A stretch of 13,613 nt of DNA. Source: Smittium culicis (lineage: Eukaryota > Kickxellomycota > Harpellomycetes > Harpellales > Legeriomycetaceae). How positions within the stretch are numbered: position 1 is the first letter of the stretch; every line of letters begins with the position of its first letter. The stretch lies in the NCBI GenBank assembly GCA_001970855.1, contig LSSN01000797.1:6911-20523 (forward strand). Direction: 5' to 3'. The notes beneath the pieces are model-generated. The model saw nothing but the letters and a program-made list of their open reading frames with translations, was not told the DNA's origin and did no database searches. Shown in pieces: positions 1-9,827 of this stretch. The position numbers and the translations under genes are program-made.

Positions 1-3000
1 ATTTTAGGTTCCAGGTCGATTTTATGGATTTTCATCAAATTAAAAAAAGGCTCAATATTTGTCGTTCTATCAATTTGTTCCTATTTAGGTTGAAATAGTA
101 GTTCTTTTCTAACGTTATCTTCGAGTTTAAGTCTAGCTTTTTTGTTTGAGTATTTAGCTATTGATTCGTTGTTTATAAAAAAGATTTCATTTGGACCAAT
201 AATATTTCCAGAGTATTTTTGATCGAACCATTTTCCCTTTAAACGTGATTCTATTTGTAAAATTACTTGCTTTTCATTTATTTTAATGTTGAATATGAAA
301 TCTGTTTGATTTTCCCATACTAGATCGAATTTTGAGATGAATGTTCTGAAATTGGATATTCAATTATTTTATAGCCATTTTATTTCTTTTTTTGTTAGGT
401 TTGCTCCAATAAGTTTATTTATTTTATTTAGGCCTAGCATTTCAATTTTTTTTGAATTTCCAATCAGAGATGTTATCTATATTTGAAGTGTAAAATTTTT
501 TAGAAATTTTTAATGAGTATTTCCATATTGGCTGAAGTTTATCATATTTAGTTGACTGATATTTTTCGGCCAGCAAATCAACATAGCTCTAAGAGTTGAC
601 TATTTTGACTGCTAAGGATTGTAGATTTTTATAGGCTGAATCTAGCCACATGCAGTTTTTAATTTCTATTAAATTATTAAACCAGATAATAAATAATGAT
701 TTTGATTGGGAATCTAAATTAAGTAATCCAAGGCCCCAATTTTTAAGTTCGAGTTCAATTGTGTATATTTTTATTCGTGTTTTTTTATCAGACAAAATAT
801 ATTTGTTGATTGCTTTTTTGACATCTTCGATAAATTTTTTATCAAATGGAATGACATAGGAGTCAAACTTTAATTTTGTTAATATAAAATTATTGTTTAT
901 AAGAACCTTCCCTTTTATGGATAGATTTCTATTCTTTAAAGTATTGATGCTATTAGTTATACTATTACTTAAGCCATTTTTTCCCCTTTAATTGCTATTC
1001 CGGGCGAATCAAATTTAATCCCAGGATGTTTGAAAGGAAAATTTGGCTGTAAGATTTTTTTATCTAGCCAACTATCTTTGGGATCCGCTAATTTAATATA
1101 TATCGTTTTTTCTATGTTTATTTTTGCATTTGATGCCAGCGAATGATATTTAATGCTTCAGATACCGCCTTTTCATCGGTTTTTTTGGATATCCCTATTA
1201 GAAAATAATCTGCGTACGCTGAAAATTTGAAATATTCTTAGCTGAATGGTATTCCTTTGTATGTTTTTTTTTTTCATTATCTCTAGAACCAGTTTTACTA
1301 CTATATTGTATAGAAGCGGAGATAAAGGACCTCCTTGCCTCAATCCTTGTCCAATAGCTATAGGTTCAGTAAATCTAATGTTAATTATTACTCGAGTAGT
1401 AGGATTTGCGTATAAATTTTTTATTTTATTAATGAAAAATGGCCCTATTCCAAATGCGGAGAGACATTTAAAAGGTAGACCCGGTCTAACCTATCATAAG
1501 CCTTTTCATGATCCAATAGGAGGAGGTATCCATTTGTTTTTCTAGGTTCTGTTTTGCTATTTTCTATCAAAAAACTTGTTGCGTGTATATTATCAAAAAT
1601 ATTTCTATCTTTTATGAATCCCGATTGGTTAGATGTTACAATTTTTCCAATGACTTGTTAGAGTCTATTACTTAATATTTTTGTGTATATTTTCTCGTCT
1701 GTATTGGACAGAGTGATAGGCCTATAATTTTTTAATTCTTTTGGGTCTCCCTTTTTAGGAATCAGCACTATTACAGAACCTCCGCTAAACTTGTTCCAAT
1801 TCTCCATTTTTGTGGGGTTATTAAAGATTTTTTCTAAGTGTTCAGATATTTTTTCTTTAAAGCATTTGTAAAATTCAAAAGTCAGCCCATCAGGTCCAGG
1901 TGACTTGTTATTTGGTGAACTAATTATAGACTCTAAAATTTCATTTTTGGATATCCTATACTCAAATAGGGTTTGATAAGAATTATTGAGCTTATTTTTA
2001 ATGTAGGTAATTAGTTTTGATTAGCTATCTGAATATGTTAGTCCTTTAGAAAAAGCTTAGAATAGAATAGCTTGCATTTTTATAGCGTTTTATCTTTTCC
2101 CGTAGTTTTTTCGCCATTTGAATTGTTTAGTTCGTTTATATCTTTTTTAGTCTCCCTTTTTTTTAAAAGTCCAAAGAAATATTTATTTGATCTCCCATTG
2201 TTTTCTATCCACTTAACTCGCTACCTTATTATCATTCCATCAAGTTTTTCTTTTTTTATCTTCTTGATTTGATTTTCATTGGCTATGATTGCTTTTTTGT
2301 ATCTTTTAACTTTAGAGATGTCTTTGTTTTTTTTATCATACTATTATGTTTTATTTGCGAATTCCAGAATTTCCAATCTTTTATTGAGCGAGTTGTATTT
2401 ACCTAATTCAATAAAAATTTTCTTGCTTTTTTTTTTTAATTCAGTCCAATGTTCCAGACTTTGAAATTTTGTGTCTAAGGCTCCATTGATATTGTCTTTT
2501 GTAAGGCAATTTTCTAAAAGACTAGAATTAATTTTACAATAATTGTATGTGATCTTTTTATTTGTCATGTTTTTTATGTATATCGATATGTATTTGTGAT
2601 CAGAAAATCTTAAAAGCTTAATCTCTTTAATATTAGTATTGCTTATCATTTTTTCTCCAATCAGAAATTTGTCTATTCTATATCTGTATTTTCCAGAATA
2701 TTCAAACCATGTATAAAAATTTTCATTCGTCAATAATTTACTTATAACATTGACCAGCTTAAATTGATTTTTTAGTATTTCCATGTTTTCCCATTCCATT
2801 TTATTGGTTATTTTAGGAGGGAATCTGTCTTTATACTCATTTTAAACCATATTTAAATCTCCAAGTATCATAAGTTATTCATTTTCAATCGCTTTATTGG
2901 CTAAATTTTCATGTAAAAACTCTATGGTGATTCTTCTGTCTTTTTCATTATTGGGCAGATACAAATTCACAATTTTTAGATTTATTTTATTGGTTGTTTT

Positions 3001-3288
3001 TAGTTTTGTTGTGTTTATTCCTCCTTCAAAGAATATTTTATTATTTAAAATTTCGTATGCGTCGTTATTTATTATTGTTGCAGTATACTTGGACCATATT
3101 ATTTTATTATTCCAGTAGCATGACCAAAAAAATTTTTCTAAAACTTTTATTTTTATTTCTTGTAGGCAAAAAATGTCAGACTTGATTTGTTTATAAGTAA
3201 GAAAAAAGTCTTGTATTTTTTTTATCTGATATTATTTTTATATTTAATGTAGCTATTTCGAGTGAATTATGTTATTTTTTTTATTCAT
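1..3288 (-). pseudogene. LINE ORF2 pseudogene: APE endonuclease plus reverse transcriptase
   Basis: When intact, ORF2 nicks target DNA and copies the element RNA there. The proposed start is ATG 3288-3286. Endonuclease marks, in order, are IATLNI near 3256, SDIFCLQEI with the catalytic-type Glu at 3159-3157, GDLN at 2862-2851, YRIDKFL, and the catalytic-type SDH at 2604-2596. A linker follows with KWIENNGRSNKYFF. RT marks are NNKSPGPDG (1903-1886 for SPGPDG), KNYRPITLSNT (about 1732-1700), LLDHEKAYDR with motif-A Asp at 1513-1511, GQGLRQGGPLSP (1352-1317) and FSAYADYFLIG, where the second Asp of YADD is Tyr (1207-1205). After RT come LSIKGKVLIN and NWGLGLLNL, typical of L1 C-termini. Stops lie near 2877, 2844, 2346, 2343, 2223, 2082, 2023, 1660, 1240, 591, 371, 362 and 83. 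Frame changes lie near 3256, 3215, 2055, 1458, 1270, 1121, 980 and 450. About 1096 codons are in the window and the C-terminus is missing. Confidence 0.92.
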
Positions 3289-3350
3289 ATTAATTATATT
3301 GATATAAATTTCCCTCTTATTATTAGGTTAGTAGTGGAGTATTTTTCAAT

Positions 3351-4912
3351 TTACTCCATATCTATGTCAGAACTGGTTCCGTTGAGAATTTCAGTACATG
3401 GTAACATATTTGGCTCAAATTGATCATTAATTTTATCTTTTTCAATATGTATGCTTTTTTTTATTCCATTTGTAGAATAATTTAGGCCATCAGTCCGATT
3501 CGCTTCTGCGACCCGAAAGATAGACTCATCTTTTGTCGAAGCGAAGTTTAACACTTCAGGTAATTCTATTTCATTATTTTTTATATTAAACTCACTTTTA
3601 TTGTTCTATTTTCTTCTCTTTTTTTGACTTTCTTTTAAGATTTTGAGAACATCAGGTTTATCTAATAGAGCTATTTTTAGAATCAATGTTTTTCTAACTT
3701 ACTAATTTTTAGATTATCCCTTTTGTGTATCCTATTAGGTTCTCTCATTATGTTGAAATCATTTTTAGGTACGTTAAGGCCCTTTTTTTGTGTGCTTAAA
3801 GTATTTATAACTTCTTTAATTTGTTGAGATTGGTTAAAAAATTTTGAAATGTTAATTTCAATTTTAGATACACCAGGCGATTCGATATCTACGATTTTAT
3901 TAGGTATTATCTGTTCCTTAACAACCTCGTTGAGAAGAGTCGATTCTGCTTGCATATTTTCTATTTTTTTGGTACTTTTATCTTCTGTTTTATTTTTATT
4001 TTTTGTATTTTCTAGGTTATTTTCAATTAAAACCTTTTTTATTATGTTTTTTTGGGTTTTATTCTTTATTTCTTTTCAATTTTTTTTCATTTTTCATTTT
4101 AATCTCTGGGTATTGATATTTCCTTTGGTCCACTTTTTTGCAATGTGTGCAGATAATATAATCACCTTTCCATAGAAGTACTACTTTATTATAATCTAGA
4201 TTAACGGGATTAGGTATTTCATTATCATTTTTGATTTTAAAAATGATTTTCAAACTTCTTGGTGGATATGAATTAAATTTTACGTGTTTAAGGGAAGTGA
4301 TATCAGTAACATCACCGATGTCTTTAAGAGTATCGTACGCTTTTTGGGCAACATCCCAAACACTTAGTCCAGTATAAGACGGTACAGTTGTAAATTTATA
4401 TTCGTCACTATATTCAGATGTTTCTAAGAGCTCAATTTTTTTTGCTTTTTCTTGGTTCTCTTTATTAGTAAATTTAAAAAATATTATTTTTCTTTTGTTG
4501 TCTATTTAAAAACACGTTTGAATATCTCGAAGTTGCTCTAGTATGCTTTCGATGACATCATCAATATCACTGTAATAATCAGTATGTTTATGGCCCAGTT
4601 TAAAGGGTGTACATCCCATGATAAATATTATTTTTCTTTAGGCTTATTCCCTGAGACCATTTACAATAGGGATACTGGTTTGTAGTTAGGGTTTTTACTT
4701 ATAATTTTTTTTCCTAATGCCTATTCCCGAAACTCCGGGAGGTTTCATTTTGTAACTCGCAATCTTAGCCCAACTTATGGGAGAATGCACTTGTTCAAAA
4801 CTTTCAACAGAATCCATTGGGGGTATCGATTGTCTACTAATGTATCTAGACTATAAACTCTATCAGTTTTCGAGTTACTTTTTTGGCTATTGTCAGTTTT
4901 AAATTTAGTCAA
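3351..4912 (-). pseudogene. LINE ORF1 pseudogene: RRM-like nucleic-acid chaperone with broken zinc knuckle
   Basis: In L1-type elements ORF1 encodes the RNA-binding protein of the retrotransposition particle. The frame ends with TAA 3353-3351, 62 nt before ORF2. The likely start is near 4912, where TTG sits in place of ATG; an in-frame ATG lies at 4817. An N-terminal SWAKIAS motif (about 4775-4755) resembles ORF1 leaders. From 4619 to about 4060 one frame runs almost clear, broken only by TAA 4508-4506. It reads MGCTPFKLGHK, then an RRM-like stretch ending PPRSLKIIFKI, then PVNLDYNKVVLLWKGDYII and the knuckle remnant CTHCKKVDQRKYQY (4151-4110). The C-terminal third is Lys/Glu/Asn-rich and probably partly coiled. 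Frame changes lie near 4825 (C5 run), 4710 (A8 run), 4630, 4060 and 3690, with further stops in the region 4640-4670 and near 3610. The RRM assignment is inference from position and gene order. Confidence 0.8.
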
Positions 4913-5288
4913 TTTTTATTTGTTGTTTTATTTACGTGTCTTCGAAGTAGAAGAGAGAGTTAATATGAAATAATTCTGATATCTTTTACTTGATACTACA
5001 CTTTAGCTTACGTCGAATATATATTTGTATGTCTATTATCAGGAACCATCTCTATTTATGCTCTCCAATTAATTATTTAAAATAAAGACAATGATTTGAC
5101 CCTAACCATTTATTAAATAAAGCTATAACTAATATTTTTTTATTAATCTTTAAACATAATTTATTAGTTTTCGTATTTATGTTTTTCATCGACATTATTT
5201 TTAATCACCTTTTGGTGAACGTATTTTTGTGAATAAGTTAAATAAGAACGCGGCATATTTTTAACCAATAAGATATCACCATTAATAA

Positions 5289-5308
5289 TTGAGAAAAATT
5301 TTTCTCAA
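5289..5308. repeat. 20-bp perfect palindrome
   Basis: The sequence TTGAGAAAAATTTTTCTCAA is its own reverse complement with no loop. It could extrude as a short cruciform or be a dimeric protein site. Much of it is A/T, so chance in this AT-rich setting is a serious alternative; the GAG/CTC arms make it less trivial. Confidence 0.85.
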
Positions 5309-5515
5309 AAGAGAAACTTATGTTACTTTCATATTTTTTGTGACAGTTGAAGTGAACTAGTCCTCTCTGTCTAGATTTAAGTTTGCATGGATTTTAATGT
5401 ATTGTTAATTTAAGAATAGAATACACTAGAAGGCTGCTGTATTCTAGTTAAAGCTATAGTTTAAATTATTATCGATTATATTTATTACCTTCATGCATTT
5501 GTAAATATTCGTATT

Positions 5516-5565
5516 ATTATATTATATTATATTATATTATATTATATTATATTATATTATATTAT
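5516..5565. repeat. (ATTAT)10 microsatellite
   Basis: Ten perfect copies of the pentamer ATTAT occur in tandem (50 bp), preceded by a few imperfect ATT units from 5512. There is no interruption. This is a simple repeat with no inferred function. Confidence 0.97.
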
Positions 5566-6453
5566 CTTTTCTTATAACAGAAAATATATAAAATAGTGAA
5601 AGTATTCCCACTAATGGAAATTTATCTTTAAGCACAGCAAATATTTTTTCATCTTATTTTAAGAATTTTAAATAAAGTAAACCAATTAAAATTAAAAAAA
5701 CAATGGGAGATAAAAATTTACATACACAATCAAACAGCTATTTATTATATTGGAATTATATGTGATAAGTCGCTAATTTATATTAGTATAAGTATTATAA
5801 TCTAATTTTTATATTCAAACGCATAAGCATTGATTTTTACAAGATTATCTAATTTAAGTAACTTTAAAGAATAAATTGATTTAAATATCGATTTTTTGTT
5901 TAAATTTGTGATGACTTATCAAGGAAAAAACACACACATATTTTAAGAGGTAAAATAAATATAGAATATTGATTCTTTCGAGGAATAATTCATCTTATAT
6001 CCAATTCTTGTTATAAAATTCAGTTTAAAAACAGACATCATTAATTATGAATAAGAGAGGGAAACGTTTTAATGAAAAATATTGCTCAATAGTTTACTTT
6101 AATAAAAGTTTAATATGACACAATACGTTTTGATAAAGTATTACAAAATATTTAGATTAGCCTTTATTAAGAGATTTATTTTTTATTTAGCAAATATGAT
6201 ATTGTAATAGAATGTGGAGAACCTATTAACGCAAATCATAAATAACACAGTATATGAAATAAAGAAAAAAAAATAATAATGAAAAGAATTCGTGGATATT
6301 TATAACAAAATGGTATTAGATAGTAGTGAAAATTTTTTAATAAACATATTCAATTATAATTAAGAATTACTAAAGAATAGAATGTTGATAATTCATCGGA
6401 AGTTATAATTTTAAATATACACTCGAATATTCCGATTGTAGTTTCGGGATCTT

Positions 6454-6467
6454 AATTCTCGAGAATT
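6454..6467. repeat. 14-bp perfect palindrome AATTCTCGAGAATT
   Basis: This is a loopless self-complementary site centred on CTCGAG. The central six bases contain four G/C in a region where G/C is rare. It could be a binding site for a dimeric factor, but nothing around it supports a promoter. Confidence 0.8.
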
Positions 6468-6971
6468 TAATTTAGCTTTATTATTAAATCATTTCTAAAA
6501 CTATCTTTACGTAATAAACTTAATTTCTTATTGTATTACTAATATTAAAATACATTATATATGTAATAATAGGAATTATTATATAGTATATATATACCAA
6601 CATCGAAAAAAACTTAGCGGAAAAACCACATCTTTATATCGCCAAGATTTTTTCTCCCTGGAACGATAAGTGTTTACGGATACTTTTATTTATGTGCTTT
6701 TAGTTAAAATATGAACATAGTTTTAGTTTTTAGTATTAAATTTATAACAAAGATTATGTACTGATTTTTTTGGTTAATTTTATTTTTGATTAAAATTTAT
6801 CGGTATAGTATAATATTTAAATAAATACAATAAAACATAAGTATTAAGAGCTTTTGAGTATGTTTCTTAATTAATTTTAAGTTTTAAAAAAAAGGTTTTT
6901 AAAAATACGAAATAATGCTAAAAGTAAAAATAATGATATTGATAGTAGTAATAAAAGTAGAAAAAGAAAAA

Positions 6972-7012
6972 AATAAACCAATAAACCAATAAACCAAATT
7001 TCACTTTGGTTT
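6972..7012. repeat. (AATAAACC)3 tandem repeat ending in a hairpin
   Basis: Three perfect AATAAACC units (6972-6995) run directly into an inverted repeat. Its arms are AAACCAAA (6991-6998) and TTTGGTTT (7005-7012), around a six-base TTTCAC loop. The last repeat unit supplies part of the left arm. The hairpin has an 8-bp stem with two G-C pairs. Confidence 0.85.
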
Positions 7013-8024
7013 GGCTTTGTATAAAAAAAACTCTTGTAAAACGCGAGATCTCAGATTTGAAAAGCATAAAGAAAAAACTACACTACTTATATTCTTGGAG
7101 AAATATTCAGTTCTTTGTATTCGGATACGTCGCACAACCTATCTACGATATTTATACATGTGAATTTTTTAATTAAATAAAATATAGAATATTTATATTA
7201 TTAAATTCTATTCGAAATCATATTTTTATCCCTTTATTATCACCAAAAAACTCATTTTTTCAACTATGCTAATTTTTCAAATTAATTCTAATTTCTAAAA
7301 AATTTTTTTTTTTAGTATAAATAAAGCGCCAAATTTTTTGCATGAAATTGGGGGGTTTTTTATTCTATTCTTTTATTTGGAACATATTTTGATATAAATA
7401 GTTTAGCTATACTCAAGGGATTTTTTCCTCATGTATTTAAGCTACAAAATACCTAAAAAATATCAACAAAATTTTTCGTGACATTTTTATTATACCTTTT
7501 CAAATTTATTTTATTATGATTTGAACATTAAATTTAAGATTCAAATCCTTTACTTGTGTGGTAGATTTTAAGATACCACAACCTTTATTTTCAATTAAGG
7601 ATTTTGATGTGATTTATTTAAAGTTTTGGCTGTTCGAATATAAATTAATAAAAATAAAAACTAAGTATCAAGGTTTAAAGTTTTGAATTAGCGTCAGTAT
7701 TTAAAATTTTTAAGCATACAGATATACGAGATTTAAGATTTTATTACTTTTTACTCTTTGTTATATTTTGAAGCTTATTTATTTGATAACTATAAAAACT
7801 AAATTTAAAACTAAAAAAAATATTACTGAAACTTATTTTATAATAATTTTTCGAGAGCGCCTCCAAAGTTTTTAGCACTGTTAGCTTATTATATAAATTT
7901 TGGTGAGCTAAAATTTTAATGTTTCCAGTTGCTTTTAGTATTATTATTGTTATATTTCATTTTATCGGTAGCGTTTAATTAGTTTTTTTTTCCCCTTCAT
8001 CTCTTTGTAATGTCATGTAAATGA

Positions 8025-8168
8025 CTAGTAGCAGTGTTTAAACCTTTAATAAATACCTATAACATTATCTATCACCCGGTTGGAGAAATTGAGCAAGAGC
8101 TATTTTATACTATTGGCTTATATCCATTAAGTTTACCAATAAGCTTAGTGTATCGACTGGCAAAATAA
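8025..8168 (+). other. 47-codon open frame behind a pyrimidine tract (possible exon remnant)
   Basis: After TGA 8022-8024 the frame stays open to TAA 8166-8168 and has no Met start. It includes YHPVGEIEQELFYTIGLYP. It is somewhat richer in G+C than its surroundings. Just upstream (7982-8006) is a pyrimidine-rich tract followed by several AGs, the arrangement of an intron 3' end. I recognise no family. A frame of this length is expected by chance in DNA of this composition, so this is only a candidate for comparison. Confidence 0.12.
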
Positions 8169-9532
8169 GATCAAGTTAATTTCATAAATAGTGAATAGTA
8201 TTATAATTAAAATGAATCCGGATTAAAAAATTAAGGGAACAATAAAATATTAAAAGATTTAAATATTTGAGATTCGAATCTGAAGAAATAAAGAATTATT
8301 AATTTATTTTTTAAATCATATTAAATTTACACTAAGCTATTACAAAAAATAATTGAACCTTAGAGGACAAGTAGATTAATTACGAACAAATACACAACAG
8401 TATCTATCACAGAGTATACGTGGCTTACGTAATTAACACAAACGTTTTAAATAATAAAAAACTCATCAGTAAAATAAGTTTTATTTATGTTTATCCAATA
8501 AAATCGGATGCTCTTTATATTCGAAATTTCAAGAAAAATATATTTCACAATGCTAATCTAAAAAAATAAACAAATTTTCTTTCTTTTCATTAGTTCCTTC
8601 TCAATTTATCTTTAAATTGGTTTATTTCTTTGTAATCGGTCGTGAAATCACTCTGCGACACTTGAAAAATCCTTAATTAATTATTATAAATCATTAAAAA
8701 GTTTTTTTCCCCTCTATTTAATTGTTAACGAAGTACCAAGCTATAAATTTTAAAATTAAGAATAATTCAGTTAGTACTAATTAAGTAATTCAAATATGTT
8801 ACCTAATTGTTATATACATAACTATAATTTGAATGCGGAAAAAAATTAAAATTATGTAATTTTAAGCATTCTAAAAACTTTCTATTGATAGTAATTAAAT
8901 TGTTGCTTTGGTTTGATAAAATAATCAAGATAGTTAGATTATTTTTGAATAGTTATTAGGCTAGTTAATGATGGTTTTTTTAAATTATTTTTCGTTAAAG
9001 TTGATAAAATTAACTTTAAATATTTTTAAGATGTTAATAATTTGTTTTGTAATATATTGTCTTAAAAGAATATATAGGATTATACTTTTTCTTGTCTTTT
9101 TCGACATACTATGGTATTTATACAGATTTTAGGTTCTAGTATTTATTTATTTTATCCATACTTGGATTTTTTCAAATTTTTTTAGCTTGGTTTCATTTAG
9201 TTTATTTTTAAAATGTGTTTTAAACTTCTTTCTAAGCATTTCCCCATTTAAAGGCTCAATTTAGCATTTGTTTCAAATTTATATATATTAGCTTAGGTAC
9301 TATAATAAGCTTGTTGATAAAAAAAGGCTTATTTTAAACCAGGGTTACTTTCATACTAAATAATAAATGTTTACTCTAAATATATGAAACTGTTTTAGTT
9401 TTATAAACTGAAAACAGATTCACAGTAGTGTTATAAAATAAGTAATACGTGTGAGATTATAATTATAAATATAGATATACCTGTATGTTAGGATTCAAAG
9501 TATTTCAAGAATAAAATAATTAATAAAATAAA
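8169..9532. other. AT-rich non-coding stretch
   Basis: I see no gene. Two perfect palindromes lie close together: AATCCGGATT (8215-8224) and AGATTCGAATCT (8270-8281). Around 9425-9450 there is a weak match (TTATAAAATAAGTAATACGTG) to the shared core of the dispersed repeat described at 9605 and 12916, possibly a third, older copy. Confidence 0.65.
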
Positions 9533-9823
9533 ACTAAGACTAAGAGGATTCGAAGAGTGTTATTTATTTTAAAATTTAAAAGAATAAGGGTATAGAATAA
9601 TTGTAAATAAATAATACACTTAAAGAAAAATTGGGAAAAAGGAAAAAGTTGTAGTTTATATCCTTTTTCACAATTATCCTTTAAGGATTATTTTAATTAT
9701 TATATTTGTAAGATAAATAAAATAAACTATAATGTTTATTTGTATTTACCTTATCAAACATCCAAGATCAAACATTGAACATCAATCACAAATAATTGAT
9801 CTTATAGAATGTTCTAGATTTAA
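9533..9823 (+). repeat. Dispersed repeat, copy A
   Basis: The copy starts with two ACTAAG units (9533-9544). After 60 bases comes AAATAAATAATACACTTA (9605-9622), then an A/G-rich GGAAAAAGG tract, and later AATGTTCTAGA around 9809-9818. The same marks occur in the same order at 12785-13080, with 59 bases between the hexamers and the 18-bp core there. The copies are diverged and their 3' halves differ in length. No coding capacity, terminal inverted repeat or duplication is clear, so the class (non-autonomous transposon, SINE-like or satellite-linked) is open. Confidence 0.5.
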
Positions 9824-9827
9824 TATG

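Larger units (their letters stand above)
1..4960 (-). mobile_element. Degenerate L1-superfamily LINE retrotransposon, 3' end outside window
   Basis: A two-ORF non-LTR retrotransposon is read from about 4960 towards position 1. ORF1 lies upstream, then a 62-nt spacer (3289-3350), then ORF2 with APE-type endonuclease and reverse transcriptase. The sense (minus) strand is strongly A-rich and the plus strand correspondingly T-rich up to about 4950, as usual for L1-like elements. That compositional change is my only evidence for the 5' boundary. The 3' end, any poly-A tail and target-site duplications lie beyond the left edge. Both ORFs are riddled with stops and frameshifts, so the copy is a fossil. 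The absence of LTRs, protease or integrase, together with endonuclease upstream of RT, separates it from LTR elements and from PLE or DIRS elements. The clade within L1 (Zorro-like or another) is inference only. Confidence 0.9.
4961..8024. other. AT-rich non-coding stretch
   Basis: I find no gene here. Reading frames in both directions are closed every few codons, mostly by TAA. The stretch holds a 20-bp palindrome (5289-5308), an ATTAT microsatellite (5516-5565), a 14-bp palindrome (6454-6467) and an AATAAACC triplet repeat with a hairpin (6972-7012). The 5' untranslated region of the LINE may extend to about 5060, where the plus strand stops being T-rich. A TATAAATA followed by a 16-codon frame near 7316-7390 is too weak to call. 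Confidence 0.7.

Noticed and set aside
1246..1545. 99-codon plus-strand open frame
   Set aside because: It is the antisense shadow of the RT domain; the minus strand there reads AYDR and RQGGPLSP.
2072..3185. Several 60-75 codon plus-strand frames rich in Phe, Leu and Ser
   Set aside because: They are complements of the A-rich LINE ORF2; hydrophobic composition follows from T-richness and no membrane family is implied.
3849..4175. 108-codon plus-strand frame resembling a membrane protein
   Set aside because: It lies antisense to ORF1, whose minus-strand reading (zinc knuckle remnant, Lys-rich tail) explains the sequence.
6454..6467. Heat-shock element
   Set aside because: The TTC and GAA arms are four bases apart instead of two and no third unit is present.
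7316..7400. TATA box with a short downstream ORF
   Set aside because: TATAAATA is common in such AT-rich DNA and the frame after it has only 16 codons.
8262..8285. tRNA T-arm (TTCGAATC)
   Set aside because: It is only the centre of a 12-bp palindrome. There is no 5-bp T-stem, A-box or acceptor stem at the right distance.
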